Shown here piece by piece: positions 1 to 11,048 of a DNA stretch of 64,000 bases. The DNA lies in NCBI RefSeq assembly GCF_000023885.1, contig NC_013165.1, positions 1 to 64,000 on the forward strand, written 5' to 3'. Below the pieces are notes generated by a model. It was not told the origin of the DNA and made no database searches. It saw only the letters and a list, made by a program, of their open reading frames with translations. Origin of the DNA: Slackia heliotrinireducens DSM 20476 (GTDB taxonomy: Bacteria > Actinomycetota > Coriobacteriia > Coriobacteriales > Eggerthellaceae). The position numbers were made by a program, and so were the translations under genes. How positions within the stretch are numbered: the stretch's first letter is position 1; every line of letters begins with the position of its first letter.

Positions 1-17
1 TTTTTCACTTCATACAG

Positions 18-26
18 TGTGGATAG
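18..26. promoter_or_regulatory. DnaA box-like 9-mer upstream of dnaA
   Basis: The minus-strand reading is CTATCCACA, one mismatch from the TTATCCACA consensus, 16 bp before the dnaA start. Such boxes in front of dnaA usually serve autoregulation or are part of a bipartite origin. The rest of any upstream origin half lies outside the window. Confidence 0.45.
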
Positions 27-41
27 ATATGGAAACCGAAG

Positions 42-1547
42 ATGGATATTACCGACCTCTACGCAACGTGGAACAGCGTCTGTAACCAAATAAAGACATA
101 CGGCGATGTGAATCCGCATCAGGTAGATGCGTATTTCAGCAGGCTGCACCCCCAAGCGATTTCCGAGGGGTTCCTCGTGCTGACTGCCGATACCGCATTC
201 TTCAAGATGCAGGTGGAAAAACGTTATCTGACCCATATCATCCAGGCGTTGAAGGACACCACCGGCATCGACTTCATGGTGGAAATCGAAGTGGACGAAA
301 CTGAACCGGCTCCGCAGCCCGTCGTGGTGCAGCAACCAGTCTTCGAACCCCAACAGGATGTCGGCTTGTTCCCAGGACAGCCCATTTCCACCCAGCTGGT
401 TACGGAAACCGAGCCCCAACCCTCGTGTCTGACGGGTGAGGGAAGCGAAGCCATGATGGAAGAGGAAATCGCGCGAAGCAAGGCCGCAACCTTGGCCTCG
501 TCGCTGACTTTCGAAAGTTTCGTCACGGGCAACTCTAACATGTTGGCTTACTCGTTGGCGGTAGCTGTTGCCGAAGCCCCAGGTCAGCCCAATACAAATC
601 CGCTGTTCATCTACGGTAAGTCTGGTCTGGGCAAAACGCATTTGCTGCGCGCTATTCAGAATTATGTGATGGAAACCAATCCCACTATGGACGTCGTGTA
701 CATCGACTCCTCGGAGTTTCTGGCCGAGTACACCTCGGCGGTTACCGCCCACGAGCGCGACAGGAAGAGCTTCCAGAACTTCCAGAACCGTTTTTTGGAC
801 GCGGACATGCTTCTGATCGACGACGTTCAGTTCTTCCAAGGTAAATCCGCCACGCTGGATATTGTGTTCCAGCTGTTCAACCACCTGGTTGATGCCGGCA
901 AGCAGGTGGTGCTGTCCGCCGACCGCGCCCCGAAGATGATCGACATCGACGAGCGTTACAAGAGCCGCTTCAACCAAGGCGCCACGGTCAACGTCGATCC
1001 ACCCGAACTGGAAGTGAAGCTGGGCATCATCAAAAACTTCATCAACGAGTATGAAGCCACTTCGGAAAGCGGCCCGCTTAACATCCCCGACGACATCCAA
1101 ATCTACATCGCGGAAATTTCCAGCTCCAACGTACGCGAGCTGAAGAGCGCCGTAACCAAAGTCATCTTCCAGATCCGCTATTCGGATTCGGGCGAAATAA
1201 CCTTGTCCGAGGTGAAAACCCTGCTCGAAGACCATTTCTCATCTGGCATCACAAAGCGTTTGAACATCGGCATGATTCAACACGAAGTGGAGCAGTACTA
1301 CAAGGTGACCCATGCCGAACTGATAGGCGTTAAACGGTCTAGAAACATCGTTTTCGCACGTCAGGTGGCAATTTATCTCTGCCGCAATATGCTTGACATC
1401 CCTTACGCCGCCATCGGCAAGAAGTTCGGACAGCGCGACCATTCCACCATCATGCACTCCGTCAAGCTCATCGAGGACCGCATGAGGTCGAGCCGCGAGA
1501 TGCAGGAAGAGATCGAAATCATCACCAAGATGATTAGGGAAAGCTAG
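42..1547 (+). CDS. dnaA: Chromosomal replication initiator protein DnaA
   Basis: This is the AAA+ initiator that binds DnaA boxes, opens the origin and loads the helicase. The 501-residue protein has the four-domain DnaA layout: an N-terminal interaction domain (about 1-85), an acidic, Gln/Pro-containing linker (about 90-150), an AAA+ core with Walker A GKSGLGKTH at about 192-200 and Walker B LLIDDVQF, and a C-terminal helix-turn-helix with the DnaA signature GQRDHSTIMHSVKLIEDRM. Length is normal. The ATG at 42 has only a weak ribosome site (GGAAACC), but no upstream sequence is available to test another start. It opens the origin cluster followed by dnaN, recF, a DUF721 gene and gyrBA. Confidence 0.98.
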   Translation: MDITDLYATWNSVCNQIKTYGDVNPHQVDAYFSRLHPQAISEGFLVLTADTAFFKMQVEKRYLTHIIQALKDTTGIDFMVEIEVDETEPAPQPVVVQQPVFEPQQDVGLFPGQPISTQLVTETEPQPSCLTGEGSEAMMEEEIARSKAATLASSLTFESFVTGNSNMLAYSLAVAVAEAPGQPNTNPLFIYGKSGLGKTHLLRAIQNYVMETNPTMDVVYIDSSEFLAEYTSAVTAHERDRKSFQNFQNRFLDADMLLIDDVQFFQGKSATLDIVFQLFNHLVDAGKQVVLSADRAPKMIDIDERYKSRFNQGATVNVDPPELEVKLGIIKNFINEYEATSESGPLNIPDDIQIYIAEISSSNVRELKSAVTKVIFQIRYSDSGEITLSEVKTLLEDHFSSGITKRLNIGMIQHEVEQYYKVTHAELIGVKRSRNIVFARQVAIYLCRNMLDIPYAAIGKKFGQRDHSTIMHSVKLIEDRMRSSREMQEEIEIITKMIRES

Positions 1548-1740
1548 CGGAAAAGCGGTGGCAGCATTGGGGATTGATAATCTTTTCAATAAAAGCTGTG
1601 GAAAGCGCCTTACTGTTTCCAATGGAGATTCCACCGGTGTTTTTCGGCATCCATCAGGTGCGGCAATGGTTTTCCACCGTATACACCGTGCTTATTACTA
1701 CTACTATTCATATTAATTATTAGAAGGGGAAGGGATTAGC
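1548..1740. other. Probable oriC unwinding region between dnaA and dnaN
   Basis: This 193-bp gap has no gene. It holds DnaA-box-like 9-mers at 1597-1605 (reverse CTTTCCACA), 1670-1678 (TTTTCCACC) and 1679-1687 (GTATACACC), each two mismatches from consensus. A short GC-richer spacer follows, then TTACTACTACTATT at 1695-1708 and an AT-rich tract to about 1732. The CTA repeats read 3'-GATGATGAT-5' on the other strand, the DnaA-trio arrangement known from the Bacillus subtilis basal origin. The order box, GC spacer, trio, AT-rich DUE fits a functional unwinding element. This is inferred from pattern only. Confidence 0.6.
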
Positions 1741-2838
1741 TTGAAGTTCAGCATCAACAAGTCGGAATTCCTCAATGCGCTTAATGTTGTAGCCAAGGGG
1801 GCCTCCAGTCGTTCCACGCTGCCGGTTCTGGCAGGCGTGAAGATTACCGCACGCTCGGCGTCGCTCGTTCTCGAAACCACGGACTTGGACCGTTCCATTC
1901 GCTGCGTCGTAGCCGCGTTGGTTGAAGACGAAGGCATGTGCGTCATTCCTCAGAAGCTGCTGTCCGACATCGTCAAGAACCTTCCCGATGCAGCCATCAC
2001 TGTGGACGTGGACGATTCGGAAGCCACCGTCTCCTGCGACAAGACGTCCTTCACGCTGCACACCCTGATTCCCGATGACTTCCCCAGCTTCCCCGAGGTG
2101 AACATCGACAATCAGATTACCGTTCCGTTCAAGCAGTTCAGCAGCGCCGTCAAGAAGGTGGCCAAAGCCGCGTCCAAGGATCAGTCCCGCGCCGTGCTGA
2201 CGGGCGTTCTGCTGCGCACCACGCCCGAAGGCATGTCCATCGTGGCTACCGATTCCTATCGTTTGGCTGTGTGCAACCTGAAATTCGACTCCGCCGGCGA
2301 GGAATTCGAAGCCCTTGTGACCAGTTCATTCGTACTCGAAGTGGCGTCGTTGCCTGAGGTGCAGGAGACCATCGACATCTGCCTGAGCGCCAATCAGGTC
2401 ATGTTCCGCTTCGGCGACACCGTGATGGTGAACCGCCGCATTGAGGGCAAATATCCCGCTTACGAGAAGCTGATCGCGGGCTCCTATACCACCAAGACCT
2501 GTTACACCACCTCGGCGCTGATCACTGCCGTCAAGCGTGTGGGCCTGATGAGCTCCGCTGCGTCGCCGATCAAGTTCGACATCAACGAAGCTACCAAGAA
2601 TACGGTGCTTTCCACCAACTCCCAGGAAATCGGCACCGCATCCGAGGTCGTTTCCTGCGAGGTCAACGGCGAAAACGTGGAAATAGCCCTGAACCATCAG
2701 TATATCATCGACGGTCTGTCCTCCATTTCCACGGACCACGTGTTCTTCGAGACGCAGGGCTCCATGAAACCCGGCGTGTTCAGGTCCGGCGAGGGGGAAG
2801 ACTTCCTGTATCTGCTGATGCCTGTCCGCCTGGCTTAG
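1741..2838 (+). CDS. dnaN: DNA polymerase III beta sliding clamp
   Basis: This is the ring-shaped processivity clamp that tethers polymerase III and other DNA enzymes to the template. The 365 residues show the three repeated clamp domains, from FSINKSEFLNALNVVAKGASSR to the C-terminal YLLMPVRLA, which matches the conserved clamp terminus (LMPMRL-type). The start is a TTG at 1741, preceded by the purine-rich GAAGGGGAAGGG ribosome site. No ATG lies close enough to serve instead. recF begins one base after the stop codon, so the two are probably translationally coupled. Length is normal for the family. Confidence 0.98.
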   Translation: MKFSINKSEFLNALNVVAKGASSRSTLPVLAGVKITARSASLVLETTDLDRSIRCVVAALVEDEGMCVIPQKLLSDIVKNLPDAAITVDVDDSEATVSCDKTSFTLHTLIPDDFPSFPEVNIDNQITVPFKQFSSAVKKVAKAASKDQSRAVLTGVLLRTTPEGMSIVATDSYRLAVCNLKFDSAGEEFEALVTSSFVLEVASLPEVQETIDICLSANQVMFRFGDTVMVNRRIEGKYPAYEKLIAGSYTTKTCYTTSALITAVKRVGLMSSAASPIKFDINEATKNTVLSTNSQEIGTASEVVSCEVNGENVEIALNHQYIIDGLSSISTDHVFFETQGSMKPGVFRSGEGEDFLYLLMPVRLA

Positions 2839-2839
2839 T

Positions 2840-3970
2840 ATGGACATCCGGATCGAGTCGTTCCAGCTGCGGGACTTTCGCAATTACGAGACGTTCCGTC
2901 TGGATGGCATTGGGCCGCTGACTATTTTCATCGGTCCGAACGGAATAGGGAAGACAAACGTGCTGGAGGCAATCCAGCTGCTGACGGCCACGCCGTCGTT
3001 TCGTCATGCTCACACCCAGGAGCTGATCAGGTGGGATGCGGAAAATTCTTTGCTGAAGGCCCATATGGTGTCGGATGTTCGCGACCTGGAAATAGGCCTT
3101 GCCATCGGTCCGACCGGGAAAACCTATAGCATCAACGGCAAGAAACATTCGGGACAGGACGTTCAGACCACGCTGCCTTCCGTCGTGTTCTCGCCTGACG
3201 ACATGCTGCTCCTGAAAGGCTCGCAGTCCTATCGCCGCGACGAGCTGGATGCGGTGGGATGCCAGCTGTCCAAAAACCACCGCATCCTGAAGCGGGACTA
3301 CCTTAAACTGATGAAACATAAGAACGCCCTGCTCAAGGACGGGGTGACGGGACCTTACATCGAAAGTGTCAACGATCTGATCGTGCCGACGGCCACGCAG
3401 CTTTATCTATATAGAGTTGCGTTGTTTAAAAACATCGCGGCCCGCATGGCGGAGGTATATGCAACCATTTCCGCAGGTGGCGAACGTCTTGAGATGCGCT
3501 ACATCCCATCGTGGCATCCGATGGAAGTATCGAAGGATGTTATCGAGGACGTCCCATTCGACCTGGGTAAACAGGAGATTTCAACCCGTCTTGAAGAGGC
3601 GCTGCACCAGCGTGCCGTCGAAGAGTACGAACGGGGCAGAGGGCTTGTCGGCCCCCATGCGGATAAGATCATGTTCTATCTGAACGGGCGCAACGCGTCT
3701 TTGTACGGCTCGCAGGGCCAGCAGCGGTCTATTTCCCTGGCATGGAAGATTGCCGAAGTGGGTCTGATTGAAGAGATCCTCGGCCAGAAACCCGTTCTGC
3801 TGCTGGACGATGTGGCCAGCGAATTGGACGCCGCGCGCCGCGGGGCGTTGGTCGAGCTTCTGCATCGTGATATCCAAACCTTCATCACCACTACGGATAT
3901 CGGCACATTCGAAAGCGAAGTGGTTGACGAAGCCAGCGTGGTGAATATGCTTGAACTCAGGAATAAATAA
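2840..3970 (+). CDS. recF: DNA replication and repair protein RecF
   Basis: This SMC-like ABC ATPase helps load RecA at single-strand gaps. The 376 residues begin with RIESFQLRDFRNYETF and carry Walker A GPNGIGKTNVLEAI near residues 33-46. The RecF-typical SPDDMLLLKGSQSYRRDELD segment follows, and near the C-terminus there is an ABC signature region (GSQGQQRSISLAWKIAE) and Walker B PVLLLDDVASELD. It starts one base after the dnaN stop and precedes the DUF721 gene by 15 bp, the usual actinobacterial order. Nothing suggests damage. Confidence 0.97.
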   Translation: MDIRIESFQLRDFRNYETFRLDGIGPLTIFIGPNGIGKTNVLEAIQLLTATPSFRHAHTQELIRWDAENSLLKAHMVSDVRDLEIGLAIGPTGKTYSINGKKHSGQDVQTTLPSVVFSPDDMLLLKGSQSYRRDELDAVGCQLSKNHRILKRDYLKLMKHKNALLKDGVTGPYIESVNDLIVPTATQLYLYRVALFKNIAARMAEVYATISAGGERLEMRYIPSWHPMEVSKDVIEDVPFDLGKQEISTRLEEALHQRAVEEYERGRGLVGPHADKIMFYLNGRNASLYGSQGQQRSISLAWKIAEVGLIEEILGQKPVLLLDDVASELDAARRGALVELLHRDIQTFITTTDIGTFESEVVDEASVVNMLELRNK

Positions 3971-3985
3971 GGTTCAGGTGAGGAA

Positions 3986-4510
3986 ATGGCAAGGTTGCAA
4001 CCGTTCAGTCAAACCATGGGAACCACTATGCGCGACCTCATTGGGTCCAGCGAGGCCGCCCGCAAGGCTGCCCGCGCAGCCCAGGTGAAGGAGATGTGGC
4101 GCGGTTTGGTGGAGCCGGTGTTCCTGGAGCATACCAATGCCGTTTACATCATCCAGGAGGAAAACGAAAAAGTCCTGGTCGTATACGTGGATTCCAGTAT
4201 CTTCGCCGCAGAACTCAATGCCCGCCGCGAGCTGATAAAGATGGAACTGGCGGGCAAATACCATGAAGTGGTGGATGAGTTCCGCATCATAATTTCCCGC
4301 GGTCCTTATAAGAACAACCATCCTTTTATAGAAGAGAAACCCGAGCTTCCCACCGCCGACGTGGAACCGATTCCCTTGGATGAAACTCAGATCAAAGCAA
4401 TAGAAAAACAAGCTTCGGTTATAGAAAACGCAAGGCTCAGACAAGCTTTGATTAAGGCCATGATTTCCGATTTAGAACTCAAAAACGGAATCAGGAATCA
4501 AAACAACTAA
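3986..4510 (+). CDS. DUF721 / DciA-like protein
   Basis: This 174-residue protein sits between recF and gyrB, the standard actinobacterial position of the DUF721 family, related to DciA, a loader or operator of replicative helicase. The visible DUF721 core is the WRGLVEPVFLEHTNAVYI ... VLVVYVDSSIFAAELNARRELI stretch (about 36-90), a KH-like fold. The C-terminal 70 residues are charged and probably flexible. A GTGAGG ribosome site precedes the ATG. Assignment rests on the core pattern and strong gene order. A helicase-loading role is known for DciA in other bacteria but not shown here. Confidence 0.85.
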   Translation: MARLQPFSQTMGTTMRDLIGSSEAARKAARAAQVKEMWRGLVEPVFLEHTNAVYIIQEENEKVLVVYVDSSIFAAELNARRELIKMELAGKYHEVVDEFRIIISRGPYKNNHPFIEEKPELPTADVEPIPLDETQIKAIEKQASVIENARLRQALIKAMISDLELKNGIRNQNN

Positions 4511-4584
4511 AAATACGGCCTTAAATCGCGTCTGTAGGCTTTATGCCGCTATTTTCAGAGTCGTTATTAAACCTTATTTTATGA

Positions 4585-4590
4585 TAGAAT
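4585..4590 (+). promoter_or_regulatory. Possible -10 element for gyrBA
   Basis: TAGAAT lies 83 bp before gyrB in the 162-bp gap after the DUF721 gene, within an AT-rich stretch. No good -35 hexamer is seen at the correct spacing, so this is only a candidate promoter. Confidence 0.3.
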
Positions 4591-4654
4591 GTACCGACTA
4601 CAGAGGCGGCTATATTTCCATACCTATCTCTTTAGCAAACCACAACACACGTAG

Positions 4655-6619
<1,965 letters not shown>

Positions 6620-6634
6620 CGAAGGAGCTATCAC

Positions 6635-9151
6635 GTGTCTGATAAAGAGATTCTAGAGGCGGCGGATTCCGGCAACACCGGTGTTCAGACCGCCGAACTC
6701 GGCCGCGAGATGCGCACCTCGTTCCTCGAGTATTCGATGAGCGTTATCGTCTCCCGCGCGCTGCCTGACGTCCGCGACGGCTTGAAGCCTGTTCACCGCC
6801 GCATCCTGTACGCCATGTACGACTCCGGCATCACGCCGAACAAGCCTCATAGCAAGTCTGCCCGTACCGTCGGCGACGTCATTGGTAAGTACCACCCGCA
6901 CGGCGACTCCGCGGTGTACGACGCCATGGTGCGTCTGGCGCAGGACTTCAACATGCGCGTTCCTCTGGTTGACGGCCACGGCAACTTCGGTTCCATCGAC
7001 GGCGACTCCGCTGCAGCCATGCGTTACACTGAGGCCCGTCTGGCCAAGCCGGCCATGGAGCTTTTGGCCGACCTGGGTAAGGAAACCGTCGATTGGGTTC
7101 CCAACTACGACGAAAGCCTGCAGGAACCTTCCGTTCTTCCGGCCCGTTTCCCGAACCTGCTGGTCAACGGCTCGAACGGCATCGCCGTCGGCATGGCTAC
7201 CAACATTCCGCCCCACAACCTGGGCGAAGCCATCGACGCTACGTGCTTGATGCTCGACAACCCCGACGTGACCACCGAAGAGCTCATGGAGGTCATGCCT
7301 GGCCCCGACTTCCCCACGGGCGGCGTGATCCGCGGTCGCGAGGGCATTATCAGCGCGTACGAAACCGGCCGCGGCAGCTTGACCATCCAGTCTTCCTACA
7401 AGATTAAAGAAGGCAAGAACGGCAAGACCAGCATCATCATTACCGAGATTCCGTATCAGGTGAACCGTTCCAACCTCATGCAGAAGATCGGCGAGCTGGT
7501 CCGCGACAAGAAGCTGCCCGAGATTTCAAACGTGCACGACGGCGCCGACCGCAACAGCCCGGTGGACATCATCATCGAGCTGAAGCAGAACGCCATTCCT
7601 CAGGTCGTGCTGAACAAGCTGTTCAAGCACACGCAGCTGCAGGTGGGCTGGGGCGTCATCATGATCGCCCTGGTGGACGGCGTGCCCCGCACCCTTTCCC
7701 TTCGCGAGATCCTGCACTACTACATCTTGCATCAGGAAGACGTTATCCGCAGGCGCACCCAGTTCGACTTGGAAAAAGCCGAGGCCCGCGCCCATATCGT
7801 CGAAGGCTTGCTGATCGCGCTCGACCACATCGACGAGGTCATTGCCATCATCCGCGGCAGCCGCACCGATAAAGAAGCATCCGACAAACTGTCCGAGCGC
7901 TTCGGGCTGTCGGAAGCCCAGTGCACCGCCATCCTGCAGATGCAGCTGCGCCGCCTGACTGGCTTGGAGCGCGAGAAGCTCCAGGAGGAATTGGCCGAGC
8001 TGAAAGAGAAGATCGCCTACTACAAGCGAATTCTGGCCGACGAGCATCTCATGCGTCAGGTCATTAAGGAAGAGCTGCAGGAGATCAAGGGCCGTTTCAA
8101 CACGCCGCGCCGCACCCGCATCGCCGGTCCCGCGAAGGACATCGACGTCGAAGATCTGATCGCCGACGAGGAAATGGTCGTTACCATGACCAACGCCGGC
8201 TACATCAAGCGTCTGCCCGTGACCACCTACCGCCAGCAAAAACGCGGCGGCAAGGGCATGCAGGGCGTGAACCTGAAAGAGAACGACTTCGTCGAGCATC
8301 TCTTTATTGCGTCCACCCATAACTACATGCTGTTCTTCAGTTCGGCAGGCAAGGTGTACCGCAAGAAGGTGTTCGAAATCCCCGAGGCCGGCCGCCATGC
8401 ACGCGGTACCGCCGTGGTGAATCTGCTCAAGCTGGACAAAGGGGAATCCATCGTGGCCGCCATCGCCACCAAGGAGTTCCCCGAGGACGAGTTCCTGATG
8501 TTCGGCACCAAGGAGGGTATGGTCAAAAAGACCGCCATGTCGCTGTATGACCGCACCCGTCAGGACGGCCTGATTGCCATCAATCTGCGCGAAGGCGACG
8601 AGTTGATTGCCGTCAAGCGCGTAAAGCCTGGTGAGAAGGTCGCCATGGTATCCAGCGCCGGCAAGGCCATCTCTTGGGATGAAAGCGAAGTCCGCGCCAT
8701 GGGCCGTGACACTATGGGTGTCCGCGGCATGACCGTGCCCGACGGCGTGCATGTGCTCGGCCTGGAAATCGCCAGCCCCGGCAAGGAAATCTTCGTGATT
8801 ACCGAACGCGGCTACGGCAAACGTACCCCCGTTGAGGAGTATCCGCTGCACCACCGCGGCGGCCAGGGCGTGTTCACCATCACGATGACCGCCAAGAAGG
8901 GCCAGCTTGCAGCCATGAAGGTCGTGACTTCCGAAGATGCGCTCATGATCATTTCCGAAGAGGGCGTCGTCATGCGGACGAGCGTTTCCGACATCAGCCA
9001 GCTGGGCCGCGCGACCCAGGGCGTGAAGGTGATGAATGTCGACGGCAAGGACCGTGTGTCCGCCGTGGCCATCGCGCCGGACGGCAAACGCAAGAAGCGT
9101 CCCAAGGACAGCGGAGACATGGAAGTCTCCGAAGCCGATCTGGAAGATTAA
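6635..9151 (+). CDS. gyrA: DNA gyrase subunit A
   Basis: This is the DNA-cleaving subunit of gyrase. The 838-residue protein has the winged-helix/tower core with the catalytic tyrosine in AMRYTEARL, followed by a C-terminal beta-pinwheel whose GyrA box ([11 protein letters not shown]) is visible near residue 533. The quinolone-resistance-determining region reads [20 protein letters not shown], keeping Ser and Asp at the positions equivalent to E. coli 83 and 87, so no target-site resistance change is visible there. The start is GTG with GAAGGAG upstream. A strong terminator follows the stop. Confidence 0.98.
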   Translation: MSDKEILEAADSGNTGVQTAELGREMRTSFLEYSMSVIVSRALPDVRDGLKPVHRRILYAMYDSGITPNKPHSKSARTVGDVIGKYHPHGDSAVYDAMVRLAQDFNMRVPLVDGHGNFGSIDGDSAAAMRYTEARLAKPAMELLADLGKETVDWVPNYDESLQEPSVLPARFPNLLVNGSNGIAVGMATNIPPHNLGEAIDATCLMLDNPDVTTEELMEVMPGPDFPTGGVIRGREGIISAYETGRGSLTIQSSYKIKEGKNGKTSIIITEIPYQVNRSNLMQKIGELVRDKKLPEISNVHDGADRNSPVDIIIELKQNAIPQVVLNKLFKHTQLQVGWGVIMIALVDGVPRTLSLREILHYYILHQEDVIRRRTQFDLEKAEARAHIVEGLLIALDHIDEVIAIIRGSRTDKEASDKLSERFGLSEAQCTAILQMQLRRLTGLEREKLQEELAELKEKIAYYKRILADEHLMRQVIKEELQEIKGRFNTPRRTRIAGPAKDIDVEDLIADEEMVVTMTNAGYIKRLPVTTYRQQKRGGKGMQGVNLKENDFVEHLFIASTHNYMLFFSSAGKVYRKKVFEIPEAGRHARGTAVVNLLKLDKGESIVAAIATKEFPEDEFLMFGTKEGMVKKTAMSLYDRTRQDGLIAINLREGDELIAVKRVKPGEKVAMVSSAGKAISWDESEVRAMGRDTMGVRGMTVPDGVHVLGLEIASPGKEIFVITERGYGKRTPVEEYPLHHRGGQGVFTITMTAKKGQLAAMKVVTSEDALMIISEEGVVMRTSVSDISQLGRATQGVKVMNVDGKDRVSAVAIAPDGKRKKRPKDSGDMEVSEADLED

Positions 9152-9155
9152 CTAG

Positions 9156-9185
9156 GAAGGCAGCCAATGCGGCTGCCTTCTTTCT
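9156..9185 (+). terminator. Rho-independent terminator of gyrBA
   Basis: A perfect 10-bp stem (GAAGGCAGCC / GGCTGCCTTC) with a 5-nt loop is followed by TTTCT, directly after the gyrA stop codon. Confidence 0.85.
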
Positions 9186-9358
9186 ATCTGAGCCGGGGAT
9201 GCGGCGATATAGGCTCTTGACCTGCCACAATGCATCCCCTTCATGTTTCCTGCATGTTTGGGCGTTTGATGCGTATTCCTGAAATACCAGTTCAAACGTT
9301 GGATTCAAGCTGCATTTGTTAGAAATTTGCAGCAACCGGAAATATTTTCAAAAAACGT

Positions 9359-9387
9359 TTGACACTTGGTGGGGGCATGGGTATTAT
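9359..9387 (+). promoter_or_regulatory. Near-consensus housekeeping sigma promoter of tRNA-Arg
   Basis: The -35 hexamer TTGACA (9359-9364), a 17-bp spacer and the -10 hexamer TATTAT (9382-9387) place the start about 13-15 bp before the tRNA. It is the best sigma-70/SigA-type promoter seen in the window. Confidence 0.85.
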
Positions 9388-9407
9388 GAATGAGCTGCTT
9401 TTGACGT

Positions 9408-9484
9408 GCGCCGTTACCTCAGCTGGATAGAGGGTCTGACTACGAATCAGAACGTCGAGGGTTCGAATCCCCCACGGCGCACCA
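9408..9484 (+). tRNA. tRNA-Arg (anticodon ACG)
   Basis: The 77-nt cloverleaf has a 7-bp acceptor stem (GCGCCGT / ACGGCGC), a D-loop with AGCTGGATAG, the anticodon loop CTACGAA carrying ACG, a T-arm with GGTTCGAATCC, and an encoded CCA end. The ACG anticodon, read as ICG after deamination, would decode CGU/CGC/CGA. That deamination needs TadA, which is encoded at 20.6 kb. The tRNA has its own promoter and terminators and borders the IS insertion. Confidence 0.95.
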
Positions 9485-9496
9485 CTTTAACAGCCC

Positions 9497-9518
9497 AGAC
9501 GCGTCAGCGTCTTTTTTT
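9497..9518 (+). terminator. tRNA-Arg terminator
   Basis: A 6-bp stem (AGACGC / GCGTCT) with a GTCA loop is followed by a run of seven or more T. Confidence 0.8.
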
Positions 9519-9530
9519 ATGCCTTGAGAT

Positions 9531-9564
9531 GGGCCAGCCGGATATGTTCCTGCTGGCCCTTTTT
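9531..9564 (+). terminator. Second terminator-like hairpin after tRNA-Arg
   Basis: GGGCCAGC and GCTGGCCC pair over a 13-nt loop and are followed by five T. It backs up the first terminator 13 bp upstream. It may belong to a gene lost from this site. The remaining 130 bp up to the IS contain no convincing gene. Confidence 0.6.
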
Positions 9565-9691
9565 GTTTGCACGGGATCTTCCGAAGGCAGCCTTCACGGT
9601 TTGACGGCAAGAGTATGCGTCAGGGCGCTTCGGCAGTTCGAGCGCCGCGGTCCCCTTGCGCCGCATCCGATTCTGAAGTTTGCGGAACGAC

Positions 9692-9699
9692 TCCATTCC
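9692..9699. repeat. Left 8-bp target-site duplication of the IS
   Basis: TCCATTCC occurs here and again at 11041-11048, exactly flanking the element. Eight base pairs is the usual duplication size of IS256-family elements. Confidence 0.85.
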
Positions 9700-9796
9700 G
9701 GGTTATAGGCCAAAACGTGTTGATGATTTCACGTATCATCCCAGTTCACATACCCTAAAATGAACCCGAAAGTTCATGGCCCCCAACTTTACAGTC

Positions 9797-9814
9797 GGCC
9801 AAAACGTGTTGATG
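9797..9814 (+). repeat. Internal second copy of the IS left terminal repeat
   Basis: GGCCAAAACGTGTTGATG repeats the left end sequence of 9708-9725 exactly. The following about 55 bp also align imperfectly (shared CCCAGTTCA and GAAAGTTC blocks), so about 75 bp at the left end are tandemly duplicated before the transposase start. Confidence 0.8.
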
Positions 9815-9884
9815 GTTTAGAGGGTAAGCCCAGTTCAAACCGCGTAAAAACGCCCTGAAAGTTCCCTATGCTTCAATTCTGGGC

Positions 9885-11009
9885 ATGAATAATGTCAAAT
9901 GCCCCGTGTGCGGGGGCAAGATGGTACGGAACGGCAGGACTGCTGCGGGGACGCAGCGATGGCTTTGCAAGTCCTGCAGGGCGACCGCGACGCACAGGAT
10001 CGACAACGACGCAAAGCTGCTCAAGACCTTCCTGGGCTGGCTGTTCTCATCCAGGACCCAGGACGAGACGAGGTGGAGCGCCCGCACGTTCAGGCGCAAG
10101 TGCGCGAAGCTCTGGGAAGTCTGGCCGATACCCCAGCAGACCGGCGAGGTGCACCGCGCGGTGTTCGTCGACGGCCTGCACATCGCGAAGGGCGTCCACG
10201 TCCTCATCGCCAGCACCGAGGAGCACGTCATCGGCTGGTACCTGGCGAGATCCGAGAACTCCAGGGCGTGGGCCGCGCTCATGTCGCCGATCCCGCCACC
10301 GGACGGCGTCGTGACCGACGGCGGCAGCGGGTTCGGGAAGGCCCGCAAGAAGGTATGGCCCGAAACCAGGGTGCAGCGATGCGTGTTCCACGCCTTCAGC
10401 CAGGTCAAGAAGCAGACCACGACGAGGCCGAAGCTGCAGGCCGGCGTCGAGCTCTACGGGCTTGCGAAGGAGCTGCTGCACGCCAAGACGCCCTCGGCGG
10501 CGACCGCGTGGCTGCAGGCGTCCAACGACTGGTGCGAGCGCTGGGAGGACTTCCTGGCGGAGAGGACCCCGAACGAGGAGACGGGCAAGCGGGATTGGAC
10601 GCACGAGCGCCTCGTCACCGCCAGGAACGGCCTGAACGCGCTGATCAGGCGCGGCCGCCTCTTCACGTTCCTCGACCCGGAGTTGACTGCGGAGGGCCCC
10701 GTGCCGAGCACCAACAACAGGCACGAGGGAGGCGTCAACGCCCCTCTGCGCGACATGCTGAGGCTGCACCGCGGCATGAGCACCCTGCGCCGCGTCAAGG
10801 CGGTGTTCTGGTGGTGCTGCATGCACTCGGATAACCCCCTCCCGGCGGCGGAGATTCTGGCCGCGATGCCGACCGACGAGGACATTGCCGCCCTCTGCAG
10901 GAGGATTGTTTACGAGCCGCAGAAGCGGGACGGCCCGGTTGAGTGGGGCGACGGACTGGTGTGGGCCGAATTACACCACTCGACGCCTTGGCGCATCGAT
11001 TGGGATTGA
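9885..11009 (+). CDS. IS256-family transposase (IS1249 group)
   Basis: This DDE transposase has 374 residues. It starts with a zinc-ribbon-like segment (CPVCGGKMVRNGRTAAGTQRW then CKSC, residues 5-32) typical of the IS1249 branch. Candidate catalytic acids are the Asp in VFVDGLHI, the Asp in GVVTDGGSGF and the Glu in ELTAEGP, which precedes NNRHEGG. The CVFHAFSQVKK segment between the second and third acids matches the family C/H pattern. The reading frame is intact. It lies wholly inside the inverted repeats, about 30 bp from the right end. Family is confident; subgroup is inferred from the zinc ribbon and terminal repeat. Confidence 0.9.
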   Translation: MNNVKCPVCGGKMVRNGRTAAGTQRWLCKSCRATATHRIDNDAKLLKTFLGWLFSSRTQDETRWSARTFRRKCAKLWEVWPIPQQTGEVHRAVFVDGLHIAKGVHVLIASTEEHVIGWYLARSENSRAWAALMSPIPPPDGVVTDGGSGFGKARKKVWPETRVQRCVFHAFSQVKKQTTTRPKLQAGVELYGLAKELLHAKTPSAATAWLQASNDWCERWEDFLAERTPNEETGKRDWTHERLVTARNGLNALIRRGRLFTFLDPELTAEGPVPSTNNRHEGGVNAPLRDMLRLHRGMSTLRRVKAVFWWCCMHSDNPLPAAEILAAMPTDEDIAALCRRIVYEPQKRDGPVEWGDGLVWAELHHSTPWRIDWD

Positions 11010-11040
11010 TCATCCATCAACACGTTTTGGCCTATAACCA

Positions 11041-11048
11041 TCCATTCC
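11041..11048. repeat. Right 8-bp target-site duplication of the IS
   Basis: TCCATTCC follows the right end of the element directly and matches 9692-9699. From here to about 11570 the sequence is AT-rich with no convincing gene. Confidence 0.85.

Larger units (their letters stand above)
9700..11040 (+). mobile_element. Complete IS256-family (IS1249-like) insertion sequence
   Basis: The element is 1341 bp. Its ends are inverted repeats: from the second base, 25 bp match perfectly (left 9701-9725; right 11015-11039 reversed, beginning GGTTATAGGCCAAAACGTGT). The outermost base differs (G left, A right). It is bounded by an 8-bp direct duplication and encodes one intact transposase, so it looks recent and potentially active. 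The left end is unusual: an 18-bp part of the terminal repeat recurs at 9797-9814 within a diverged tandem copy of roughly 75 bp. The element lies between tRNA-Arg and the structured-RNA/surface-protein region. Confidence 0.92.

Noticed and set aside
6635-9151. Quinolone-resistance substitutions in gyrA
   Set aside because: Ser and Asp at the two main positions are unchanged in the visible QRDR.
9692-11048. A larger genomic island integrated at tRNA-Arg
   Set aside because: The tRNA 3' end is not repeated downstream and no integrase is present; the IS with its own 8-bp duplication explains the insertion next to the tRNA.
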